Origin: Stutzerimonas stutzeri
GTDB taxonomy: Bacteria; Pseudomonadota; Gammaproteobacteria; Pseudomonadales; Pseudomonadaceae
Length of the DNA stretch: 64,000 nt
NCBI RefSeq assembly: GCF_009789555.1
Contig: NZ_CP046902.1
Location: 4,418,001 to 4,482,000 of the forward strand
Direction: 5' to 3'
In this document: piece after piece, positions 42,082-54,408 of the stretch
Numbering within the stretch: the first letter of the stretch is position 1
Layout of the letters: each line of letters opens with the position of its first letter
Translations under genes and position numbers: made by a program
Notes under the pieces: generated by a model
Database searches by the model: none
Seen by the model: only the letters and a program-made list of their open reading frames with translations
Told to the model about the DNA's origin: nothing

Positions 42082-42933
42082 CTATTCAGCCGCCTGCACT
42101 GCAGCAATCATACGAACCACATCAACCGTTTCGGCCACGTCGTGCACGCGCAGGATGCACGCGCCCTTGGCAACTGCCAGCGCAGCAAGCGCAAGGCTGC
42201 CGTACAAGCGATGCGCTACATCACGTCCCAACGCGTGGCCTACCATGCTCTTTCGTGACACACCGACCAGCAAGGGCCGACCCAACGCATGGATCTGCTC
42301 CATATGTTTGAACAGACTGAGATTATGCGAAAGGGTCTTGGCGAATCCGAAGCCCGGATCTAGCACGATTCGCCCGACGGGAATGCCCGCCGTGACACAC
42401 ACCTTCATGCGTTCGCGAAGGAAACGCACGACTTCAGCGGTCACATCGTCGTAACGAGGATCGTTCTGCATGTCGCCCGGCTCACCCCGCATGTGCATCA
42501 GGCACACCGGCAGGCCGGTATCCGCCGCCGCGTCCAGCGCGCCATCGCGAGCGAGCGAGCGCACATCATTGATCAGCCCCGCACCAAGCCGCGCGCTCTC
42601 GCGCATCACCGCCGGGGTCGAGGTGTCGACCGAGACGATTACGTCGAGCTCACGCGTAATCGCCTCGACAACCGGCGCAACGCGCTCCAACTCCTCGATT
42701 GGCGAAACGACGCGCGCCCCGGGACGGGTCGACTCTCCTCCCACGTCAATCAAGGTCGCGCCAGCCGCCACCATCGCCTCAGCGTGGCGCAACGCCGCAT
42801 CGAGACTGGCATGTTGACCGCCATCGGAAAAGGAATCAGGCGTGACGTTGAGGATGCCCATGACATGCGGGCGCGATAAATCAAGAACCCGGCTGCCACA
42901 GGACAGCCGGGTCGGATGCAACGGTTCGGTCAT
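42082..42933 (-). CDS. folP: dihydropteroate synthase
   Basis: 283 residues. Signatures MGILNVTPDSFSDGGQHASL and LIDVGGESTRPGARVV (pterin and phosphate binding), VSVDTSTPAVM, INDVRSL and DPGFGFAKTL, with the C-terminal VSRKSMVG and VHDVAETVD. It joins 4-aminobenzoate to the product of FolK, whose gene is at 17.9 kb in this window, and is the target of sulfonamides. It lies 15 bp after ftsH. Confidence 0.96.
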   Translation of the reverse strand: MTEPLHPTRLSCGSRVLDLSRPHVMGILNVTPDSFSDGGQHASLDAALRHAEAMVAAGATLIDVGGESTRPGARVVSPIEELERVAPVVEAITRELDVIVSVDTSTPAVMRESARLGAGLINDVRSLARDGALDAAADTGLPVCLMHMRGEPGDMQNDPRYDDVTAEVVRFLRERMKVCVTAGIPVGRIVLDPGFGFAKTLSHNLSLFKHMEQIHALGRPLLVGVSRKSMVGHALGRDVAHRLYGSLALAALAVAKGACILRVHDVAETVDVVRMIAAVQAAE

Positions 42934-42948
42934 TAAAACAGCCTTAGC

Positions 42949-44859
<1,911 letters not shown>

Positions 44860-45047
44860 GTCGTTCAATTCACTACCCTCTAGAGCAGGCGTGTTGTCGG
44901 GAGCCTGCATGACGGCCGATGGTTCTTTCTCGGCCCAACTTACTACACAACGTCGCTGAACGGGCAGCTTGGTCTGTAACCCGATATGAAGATGATAGCC
45001 CGTAATCCGGGCCGTAGGCGCCATTCGGGCTCTTCTTCGCCTACCTG

Positions 45048-45698
45048 CTAGGACCGCGCCGCCTGCAGCTCGTTGCCATCGCCTCGATAGCCGCGCGCCA
45101 ACAGGTATTGCTCACGCGAACGGTCCCGTGAAGACAAGGGCTTGCGCATCTGCACCTTGTCGAAGTTCTGTCGCACATCCTTCAGGTAGGCATCAAAGCC
45201 CTCACCCTGGAAGATCTTGATCAGAAAATCGCCACCTGGACGCAGCACCCGCATCGCCAGGTCAAGCGCCAGCTCGCAGAGGAACATCGCCCGCGCCTGG
45301 TCGGCGACCTTCACCCCACTCATATTGGGGGCCATGTCGGAAATCACAAGGTCGACCTGCGTGTCGCCGATGGCCTGGAGGATTTCGGCGAACACCTCGT
45401 CTTCGGTAAAGTCCCCGAGCACGAAGGTCACATCGGCGATGCTATCCATGGGCAGGATGTCGGATGCGATCAGGCGCCCGCGGTCGCCAATGACCCGGCT
45501 GGTAACCTGCGACCACCCGCCCGGAGCCGCGCCGAGGTCGACCACAGTCATGCCGGGCCGCAGGATACGATCCTTTTCCTGGATCTCCAGCAGCTTGTAG
45601 CTCGCCCGTGACCGATAGCCGTCGCGCTGCGCCATCTTTACGTAGGGGTCGTCGAAATGTTCTTTCAGCCAACGCGGGCTGGTCTTGGAGCGTGCCAA
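45048..45698 (-). CDS. rlmE: 23S rRNA (uridine-2552-2'-O)-methyltransferase RlmE
   Basis: 216 residues from a TTG at 45698 (ARSKTSPRWLKEHFDDPYVK after the start), supported by GAGG 8 nt upstream; the nearby ATG runs into a stop after two codons. It has the Lys of SYKLLEIQ, motif I VVDLGAAPGGWSQV, DMAPNMSG and the KIFQGEGFD block, which supply the K-D-K-E tetrad. A heat-shock gene in E. coli, paired with ftsH. ftsH follows after 188 bp; yhbY is divergent with only 82 bp between. Confidence 0.94.
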   Translation of the reverse strand: MARSKTSPRWLKEHFDDPYVKMAQRDGYRSRASYKLLEIQEKDRILRPGMTVVDLGAAPGGWSQVTSRVIGDRGRLIASDILPMDSIADVTFVLGDFTEDEVFAEILQAIGDTQVDLVISDMAPNMSGVKVADQARAMFLCELALDLAMRVLRPGGDFLIKIFQGEGFDAYLKDVRQNFDKVQMRKPLSSRDRSREQYLLARGYRGDGNELQAARS

Positions 45699-45780
45699 GC
45701 TGTTACCTCATCTGTGCGGCCCGGAGTGTGTCAGTTACACTAGCCGCCGTTTTCAAGGGTTCTGACGCAAGGGTCGAATT

Positions 45781-46092
45781 ATGCCGCTCACCAACGAGCA
45801 GAAGAAACAGTACAAATCCATCGGCCATCACCTGAAGCCGGTATTGATCGTGTCCGAGAACGGTCTGACCGAAGGCGTCCAGGCCGAATTGGAGCGCGCC
45901 TTGAACGATCACGAGTTGATCAAGGTACAGCTAAGAATCAGCGAACGCGATGACCGCCGTGCAGTCATGGAAGACCTCTGCACGATCGGCCACTGCGAGC
46001 TGGTTCAATCCATCGGCAAGATGGCGTTGGTCTATCGCAAGAATCCGAAGGTGAACAAGCAGTTGTCGAACGTGCATCGCTTTCAAGCCTGA
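45781..46092 (+). CDS. yhbY: CRM-domain RNA-binding protein YhbY
   Basis: 103 residues, one CRM domain. MPLTNEQKKQYKSIGHHLKP, VLIVSENGLTEGVQAELERALNDHELIKVQL and ALVYRKNPK match the family. The GxxG-type motif is SENG here. It associates with pre-50S ribosomal particles. It faces rlmE, another 50S-maturation gene, across a short shared promoter region. Confidence 0.93.
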   Translation: MPLTNEQKKQYKSIGHHLKPVLIVSENGLTEGVQAELERALNDHELIKVQLRISERDDRRAVMEDLCTIGHCELVQSIGKMALVYRKNPKVNKQLSNVHRFQA

Positions 46093-46117
46093 GTCCGCCT
46101 CGAGCCCATCCGCGTCG

Positions 46118-46516
46118 CTATCGCTCCCGCCCGGGAGCGACCTGCAACACCAGCATCAGCCCGCACAGCCCGATTACAAGGTAGCTGAATACCAGCCAGT
46201 ACGGCGATTCGACGACGCCAGCGCGCACCACGAAAAAGCTCGCAGAGAGCACCCACACGGACAGCAGTAACTGGCCTCGCAGGTCTTGCCACAACGCGCG
46301 AAAGCCGTGGAGCTGGATCAGTACGACGCCCTGCAGCATGGCGCAGAACGCAGCAAATCCCACCAGCAACGGCCGCAGGCTGGAGGCGATTTCCTCGATC
46401 AGCAGCGGCGCCAGCCCGATCTTGGCCAATGCCGGTAACATCACGAATTGCAACAGCCAGAGGCCGCCGACCCAGAATGTCTGGGCCAGCTGCCAGCTGA
46501 TGACACCGGCTCGCAT
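46118..46516 (-). CDS. DUF4149 four-helix membrane protein
   Basis: 132 residues from the ATG at 46516 (MRAGVISWQLAQTFWVGGLW). Four membrane helices; the N-terminal WQLAQTFWVGGLWLLQFVMLP and the C-terminal SYLVIGLCGLMLVLQ are typical of DUF4149. Function is unknown. It lies 10 bp after greA, at the end of the carA-lysE-carB-greA unit, and converges on yhbY. Confidence 0.82.
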   Translation of the reverse strand: MRAGVISWQLAQTFWVGGLWLLQFVMLPALAKIGLAPLLIEEIASSLRPLLVGFAAFCAMLQGVVLIQLHGFRALWQDLRGQLLLSVWVLSASFFVVRAGVVESPYWLVFSYLVIGLCGLMLVLQVAPGRER

Positions 46517-46526
46517 CGGTCGACGA

Positions 46527-46999
46527 TCAGATATGGCGGACCTCGACGATCTCGTATTCGACCACGCCACTGGGTGTCTTGACCGCCACCACATCGCCTT
46601 CTTCTTTGCCCACCAGAGCGCGTGCGATCGGAGAGCTGACCGACAGCTTGCCGCGCTTGATATCCGACTCGTCGTCACCCACGATCTGGTACGTCACGGT
46701 TTCATCGGTCTCGACATTGGCGATTTCCACGGTCGTGCCGAAGATAACCTTGCCGCTGTGCGGAATGCTGGCCACGTCGATGACCTGCGCGTTCTGCAGA
46801 CGACCTTCGATGTCCCGAATCCGCGCCTCCACCATGCCCTGCTGTTCGCGGGCGGCATGGTACTCGGCGTTTTCCTTGAGATCTCCAAGCTCACGCGCCT
46901 CAGCGATGGCCTGGGTAATCTGTGGACGCAATTCGGTCTTGAGGTGTTTGAGTTCGTCTTCCAGGGCGCGAGCGCCCTGGACAGTCATGGGGTATTTAG

Positions 47000-47003
<4 letters not shown>
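46527..47003 (-). CDS. greA: transcription elongation factor GreA
   Basis: 158 residues. The N-terminal coiled coil (MTKYPMTVQGARALEDELKH, then EARELGDLKENAEYHAAREQ) carries the acidic tip (Asp41 and Glu44 in LGDLKENAEY) that enters the RNA polymerase secondary channel. The C-terminal FKBP-like domain contains SPIARALVGKEEGDVV. It restarts backtracked polymerase by stimulating RNA cleavage. Its ATG overlaps the carB stop by ATGA, so it is coupled to carB. Confidence 0.97.
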
Positions 47004-50221
<3,218 letters not shown>

Positions 50222-50243
50222 GGGACTCTCGTGCTTAACAAAT

Positions 50244-50900
50244 TCAGGTCAAGGTCGCGCCGGCCAGCTTGATGCCGAAACCGACAAACATGGCGCCTAC
50301 GCCGGAGGTAGCTCCGACCGACAAGCGTTGGCGCTGGCGGAACCAATCGGCCAGACGCACGCCGCAAAAAATCAGGAAACTCAAGTACAGGAAGCTGATC
50401 GCCTCGAGGATGGTTCCCAACACCAGGAACGACAGGCCGGGGTAGGCGTAGCCCGGATCGACGAACTGGATGAAGAAGGAGATGAAGAAGAGGATCGCCT
50501 TCGGATTGGACAGGCTCAGAAACAGCGCCCGCCCAAACGGACTGCTCACCGCGGCATGGGCCTCCAATGCCTGTACGGCGACCTCCGGCGCATGCCACTT
50601 GCGCCAGGCGCCGCGCAGCATGCCGAAGCCGAGGTAGCACAGGTAGGCGGCGCCGAGAAACTTGAGTACCACGAAGACCATCGGCACAGCCTGAAGCAAC
50701 GAGGCGATCCCCAGCGCGGACAGCAGCATCAAAATCGCGTCGCCTAGGAACACCGCGCTGGCCGCCTTGTAGCCGCTCGCCACGCCATGCTGCGCCGATG
50801 TCGCGAGCACGAACAGCGAGTTCGGCCCTGGCAGCAGGACGATGAACAGCGTCCCAAGGACGTACGTCCAGAGGTCGGTGATCCCCAGGCTCGGCAACAT
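50244..50900 (-). CDS. LysE/RhtB-family amino-acid exporter between carA and carB
   Basis: 218 residues from the ATG at 50900 (MLPSLGITDLWTYVLGTLFI). Six membrane segments and the family start VLLPGPNSLFVLATSAQHGV, then GYKAASAVFLGDAILMLLSA, LGAAYLCYLGFGMLRG and NPKAILFFISFFIQF. LysE/LeuE proteins export amino acids such as lysine, arginine, homoserine or leucine. Only 7 bp from carA and 22 bp from carB, it must share their transcript. Substrate is not known; the same insertion is found in other Pseudomonas, so arginine-related export is a guess. Confidence 0.88.
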   Translation of the reverse strand: MLPSLGITDLWTYVLGTLFIVLLPGPNSLFVLATSAQHGVASGYKAASAVFLGDAILMLLSALGIASLLQAVPMVFVVLKFLGAAYLCYLGFGMLRGAWRKWHAPEVAVQALEAHAAVSSPFGRALFLSLSNPKAILFFISFFIQFVDPGYAYPGLSFLVLGTILEAISFLYLSFLIFCGVRLADWFRQRQRLSVGATSGVGAMFVGFGIKLAGATLT

Positions 50901-50907
50901 GGGTGCC

Positions 50908-52044
50908 TCAGCGCCGCTCGGCCATGGCCGCAATGAAGCGATCGAACAGCGGGGCCACGTCATGCGGGCCCGGGCTGGCTTCCGGGTGACCCTGGAAGCT
51001 GAACGCCACCTTATCGGTGCGCTCGATCCCTTGCAGCGTGCCATCGAACAATGACTTGTGCGTGGCGCGCAGGTTGGCCGGCAGGCTGGCCTCGTCCACG
51101 GCGAAACCATGGTTCTGGCTGGTGATCATCACCACGCCGGTATCCAGGTCCTGGACCGGGTGGTTCGCGCCATGATGGCCGTTCGGCATCTTTACCGTTT
51201 TGGCGCCAGAGGCAAGCGCGAGCAACTGATGACCGAGGCAGATTCCGAATACCGGAATGTCGGTTTCCAGGACCTCCTGGATCGCCTCGATCGCATAGTC
51301 GCACGGCTCGGGATCGCCTGGGCCATTGGCCAGGAACACACCGTCCGGATTCAGCGCCAGCGCCTCGCTGGCGGGCGTCTGGGCCGGCAGCACGGTCACG
51401 CGGCAGCCGCGCGCAACGAGCATGCGCAGGATGTTGTATTTCACTCCGTAGTCGAACGCCACGACGTGATAGGGCAGATCGCTTGCCGGCACTTCGGCAT
51501 GGCCATCGTCTTTCAGGCACCAGACCGTAGAACGCCACTCGAAGCGCTCCTTGACACTGACTTCCTTGGCCAGGTCCATGCCCTTGAGCCCGGGAAAGCT
51601 ACGCGCCAGTTCCAGCGCCTTTTCTTCGGTCGCGTCGTCGCCAGCCAGGATGCAACCATCCTGAGCGCCCTTCTCACGCAGAATCCGGGTCAGGCGGCGA
51701 GTATCGATGCCAGCAATTGCGACCGTGCCGTTTTCCTTGAGGTATTCCGGCAGCGATTGCTTGTCGCGCCAGTTGCTGGAAATCAACGGCAGGTCACGGA
51801 TGACCAGGCCCGCGGCCCAGACTTTCCAGGATTCGGCATCCTCTTCAGTGGTGCCGGTATTGCCGATGTGCGGGTAGGTCAGGGTGACGATCTGCTTGGC
51901 ATAGGAAGGATCGGTGAGGATTTCCTGATAGCCGGTCATGGCGGTATTGAACACCACCTCACCGATAGTCTGGCCGTCGGCGCCGATGGATTCGCCGCGA
52001 AAGATGCTGCCATCGGCAAGGGCGAGTATGGCTGGCTTAGTCAA
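50908..52044 (-). CDS. carA: carbamoyl-phosphate synthase small subunit (glutaminase)
   Basis: 378 residues. Start taken as TTG at 52044, giving MTKPAILALADGSIFRGESI, the family start, with GGGAGG 4 nt upstream; another in-frame TTG at 52056 would include that ribosome site and is unlikely. The class I glutamine amidotransferase domain has nucleophile Cys269 (GICLGHQLLALASG) and the His/Glu of QGHPEASPGPHD near 353-355. It supplies ammonia to CarB. Upstream lie a terminator-like hairpin, an overlapping short frame and a palindrome, which suggest leader control. Confidence 0.96.
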   Translation of the reverse strand: MTKPAILALADGSIFRGESIGADGQTIGEVVFNTAMTGYQEILTDPSYAKQIVTLTYPHIGNTGTTEEDAESWKVWAAGLVIRDLPLISSNWRDKQSLPEYLKENGTVAIAGIDTRRLTRILREKGAQDGCILAGDDATEEKALELARSFPGLKGMDLAKEVSVKERFEWRSTVWCLKDDGHAEVPASDLPYHVVAFDYGVKYNILRMLVARGCRVTVLPAQTPASEALALNPDGVFLANGPGDPEPCDYAIEAIQEVLETDIPVFGICLGHQLLALASGAKTVKMPNGHHGANHPVQDLDTGVVMITSQNHGFAVDEASLPANLRATHKSLFDGTLQGIERTDKVAFSFQGHPEASPGPHDVAPLFDRFIAAMAERR

Positions 52045-52135
52045 GAGACCTCCCAAAGATCAAGGCTGAAGCAGGCGCAGATTGTAAAAAAGCGGGATGA
52101 CGTGTGAAGGTCATCCCGCTTTTTATTTGAGTCAT
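52037..52135 (-). other. possible 32-codon leader frame overlapping the carA start
   Basis: ATG at 52135 begins a 32-codon frame (MTQIKSGMTFTRHPAFLQSA...) that runs through the terminator-like hairpin and stops at TAA (52039-52037), inside carA codons 2-3. Translation would open the hairpin and could couple to the carA TTG. There is no good ribosome site, so this is suggestive only. Confidence 0.35.
52087..52124 (-). terminator. Rho-independent terminator or attenuator between dapB and carA
   Basis: On the minus strand AAAAAGCGGGATGA and TCATCCCGCTTTTT form a 14-bp stem with a 10-nt loop and a T-run. Only about 40 bp separate it from carA, too little for a promoter downstream, so it lies inside the carA leader if carA has its own promoter. 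Confidence 0.85.
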
Positions 52136-52146
52136 TTCTGCGCAAC

Positions 52147-52166
52147 TTTTAGTGGACACACTAAAA
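52147..52166 (-). promoter_or_regulatory. 20-bp palindrome upstream of carA
   Basis: TTTTAGTG and CACTAAAA flank a 4-bp spacer. It lies about 105-120 bp before the carA start and 20 bp before the terminator-like stem. It could be an operator or an RNA hairpin of the leader. No regulator is recognised. Confidence 0.5.
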
Positions 52167-52236
52167 CGGGAAGCTTACAGAAAACGACTTTTCAGGTCTA
52201 GCCGAAATCAGCCCGAACGCCAGACGGCGACGCTTT

Positions 52237-53043
52237 TCAACGCAGCCCCAGCACATCCTGCATGTCGTACAGCCCTGCCGGGCGTTGTTCGAGCCACAGC
52301 GCCGCGCGCACCGCGCCCTTGGCGAAGGTCATCCGGCTGGATGCCTTGTGAGTGATCTCGACGCGCTCGCCTTCGGCCGCGAACAGCACCGTATGATCGC
52401 CGACCACATCGCCAGCGCGGACGGTGGCGAAACCGATCGTGTCGCGCGCGCGCGCGCCGGTCTGCCCCTCACGCCCGTACACCGCGACCTTCTGCAGATC
52501 ACGTCCGAGCGCGTCGGCAACCACCTCGCCCATACGCAACGCCGTACCCGAAGGGGCGTCTACCTTGTGGCGGTGATGCGCTTCGATGATTTCGATGTCG
52601 ACCTCATCACCCAACACCCGAGCCGCGGTATCGAGCAACTTCAGGCAAAGATTGACCCCTACGCTGAAGTTCGCGGCGAACACGATCGGGATATCCTTCG
52701 CCGCCGCCGCCAGACGTTCCTTTTCTTCGACAGAGAAACCGGTGGTCCCGATCACCATCGCCTTGCCCGCCCGGCGACAGATGTCGAGATTCTTCAGCGT
52801 CACGGACGGATGAGTGAAGTCGATCAGTACGTCGAACTCCTCCACCACCTTTGCCACTTCGCCGATCAGCGGAACGCCAAGTCGACCGATTGCTGCCAGC
52901 TCTCCCGCATCAGCGCCGACCAGGGTACTGTCCGGGCGGTCGATCGCCGCGGTCAGGCCGGCAGCGCCGCCCGTCTGCTGAACCGCTTCGACGAGGGTCT
53001 TGCCCATGCGCCCAGCGGCGCCCATCACTGCTATACGTCGCAT
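52237..53043 (-). CDS. dapB: 4-hydroxy-tetrahydrodipicolinate reductase
   Basis: 268 residues. NAD(P)-binding GAAGRMGKTLVEAV near the start, VLIDFTHPSVTL, VIGTTGFS and the substrate-binding EAHHRHKVDAPSGTALRMGE with the active-site His pair and Lys. It makes tetrahydrodipicolinate for lysine and peptidoglycan. It follows dnaJ by 63 bp on the same strand, and carA lies downstream. Confidence 0.96.
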   Translation of the reverse strand: MRRIAVMGAAGRMGKTLVEAVQQTGGAAGLTAAIDRPDSTLVGADAGELAAIGRLGVPLIGEVAKVVEEFDVLIDFTHPSVTLKNLDICRRAGKAMVIGTTGFSVEEKERLAAAAKDIPIVFAANFSVGVNLCLKLLDTAARVLGDEVDIEIIEAHHRHKVDAPSGTALRMGEVVADALGRDLQKVAVYGREGQTGARARDTIGFATVRAGDVVGDHTVLFAAEGERVEITHKASSRMTFAKGAVRAALWLEQRPAGLYDMQDVLGLR

Positions 53044-53106
53044 AGAAACAGCTCCACGCTCCAGGCGTGCGGGCGACCTTACAGAAGCCCGCCGCCTGCC
53101 ACTGAG

Positions 53107-54237
53107 TTAAAGATCGCCGAAAAAGCGCTTCATGCCTTCGAACCAGCCACTGGCCTTGGGCGAATGGGAACTGTCGTTCTGCAGCGTCTTGCGGAACTCC
53201 TCGAGCAGCTCACGCTGCCGCTTGCCCAGGTTGACCGGCGTTTCGACCGCGACGCGACACAGCAAATCGCCCGCGCCACCACCGCGCACCGGCGCGACAC
53301 CCTTGCCGCGCAGACGGAACTGCTTGCCGGTCTGTGTACCTTCGGGAATTTTCAGCTTCACGCGACCGTCGAGCGTCGGAACCTCCAGCTCGCCACCCAG
53401 GGCCGCGTCGGCAAAGCTGATCGGCACCTCGCAGTACAGATGCTTGCCATCGCGCTGGAAGATCGGATGCTCACGTACATTGACGACCACATAGAGATCG
53501 CCTGCCGGGCCGCCCTGAGTGCCGGCCTCGCCTTCGCCGGTCAAACGGATACGGTCACCGGTATCGACGCCCGCGGGCACCTTGACCGACAGGGTTTTCT
53601 GCTCTTCCACGCGACCCTGGCCATGGCAACTGCCACAAGGGTCCGAGATCATTTTGCCGCTGCCATGACAGCGCGGACAGGTCTGTTGAACCGAGAAGAA
53701 GCCCTGCTGCATGCGCACCTGGCCGATACCGCCACAGGTGATACAGGTCACTGGACTGGTGCCTTTCTTGGCCCCTGAGCCGTCGCACGTCTTGCACTCG
53801 ACGAGTGTCGGCACGCGGATGGTGACCGTGGTGCCGCGCACGGCCTCTTCCAAGTCCAGTTCCAGCGTGTAGCGCAAATCGCTGCCACGCTGAGCGCCGC
53901 CACGGGAACTGCCGCGCGCACCGGTAAAGAAATCGCTGAACACATCGCCGAAGATGTCGGAGAAATTGGCGCCGCCGTAGCCTGCGCCGCCCGCGCCCGC
54001 CCCCATCTGAGGATCAACGCCGGCATGACCATACTGATCGTAGGCCTGGCGCTTGCTCGCATCGGAAAGCACCTCGTAAGCCTCGTTGGCTTCCTTGAAT
54101 GACTCTTCTGCGGCTTTGTCTCCGGGATTGCGGTCCGGATGGTGCTTCATCGCGAGGCGGCGGTAAGCCTTCTTCAGCTCCGCCTCGCTGGCGCCACGCT
54201 CGACACCCAGCACTTCGTAATAGTCACGTTTGGCCAT
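53107..54237 (-). CDS. dnaJ: chaperone DnaJ (Hsp40)
   Basis: 376 residues, class A. J domain with HPD in MKHHPDRNPGDKAAEE, a Gly/Phe-rich linker (MGAGAGGAGYGGANFSDIFG), four CxxCxGxG zinc repeats (CKTCDGSG, CITCGGIG, CPRCHGSG, CGSCHGQG) and the C-terminal substrate-binding domains. It stimulates DnaK ATP hydrolysis and delivers substrates. dnaK lies 171 bp upstream with two hairpins between, so dnaJ may be partly expressed by read-through. Confidence 0.97.
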   Translation of the reverse strand: MAKRDYYEVLGVERGASEAELKKAYRRLAMKHHPDRNPGDKAAEESFKEANEAYEVLSDASKRQAYDQYGHAGVDPQMGAGAGGAGYGGANFSDIFGDVFSDFFTGARGSSRGGAQRGSDLRYTLELDLEEAVRGTTVTIRVPTLVECKTCDGSGAKKGTSPVTCITCGGIGQVRMQQGFFSVQQTCPRCHGSGKMISDPCGSCHGQGRVEEQKTLSVKVPAGVDTGDRIRLTGEGEAGTQGGPAGDLYVVVNVREHPIFQRDGKHLYCEVPISFADAALGGELEVPTLDGRVKLKIPEGTQTGKQFRLRGKGVAPVRGGGAGDLLCRVAVETPVNLGKRQRELLEEFRKTLQNDSSHSPKASGWFEGMKRFFGDL

Positions 54238-54279
54238 AAGTTTCCTGAACCTTCAATTCGTACCCTCCAGACACGCCGA

Positions 54280-54299
54280 CGCGGGAGCAAGCCCCCGCG
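54280..54299. repeat. REP-like hairpin in the dnaK-dnaJ gap
   Basis: CGCGGGAGCAAGCCCCCGCG (plus strand) contains CGCGGG/CCCGCG arms and the GGGAGCAAGCC core seen in Pseudomonas REP sequences as I recall them. Flanking CGCCG/CGGCG bases can extend the stem. Confidence 0.5.
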
Positions 54300-54338
54300 C
54301 GGCGTTCAGACCCGCCCCGGCAAACGCCGCAGCGGGTT

Positions 54339-54379
54339 GGAGCGAAAGGCGACGGCCACCCTGGCGACCGTCGCGCTCC
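54339..54379. other. second strong hairpin in the dnaK-dnaJ gap
   Basis: GGAGCG (54339-54344) with CGCTCC (54374-54379) outside and GCGACGG (54349-54355) with CCGTCGC (54368-54374) inside. It starts 30 bp after the dnaK stop. Without a T-run it is more likely an mRNA-stabilising or processing structure than a terminator. Confidence 0.5.
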
Positions 54380-54408
54380 CCCAGGTTGCGGGGGCCATAA
54401 GCCGCAGC

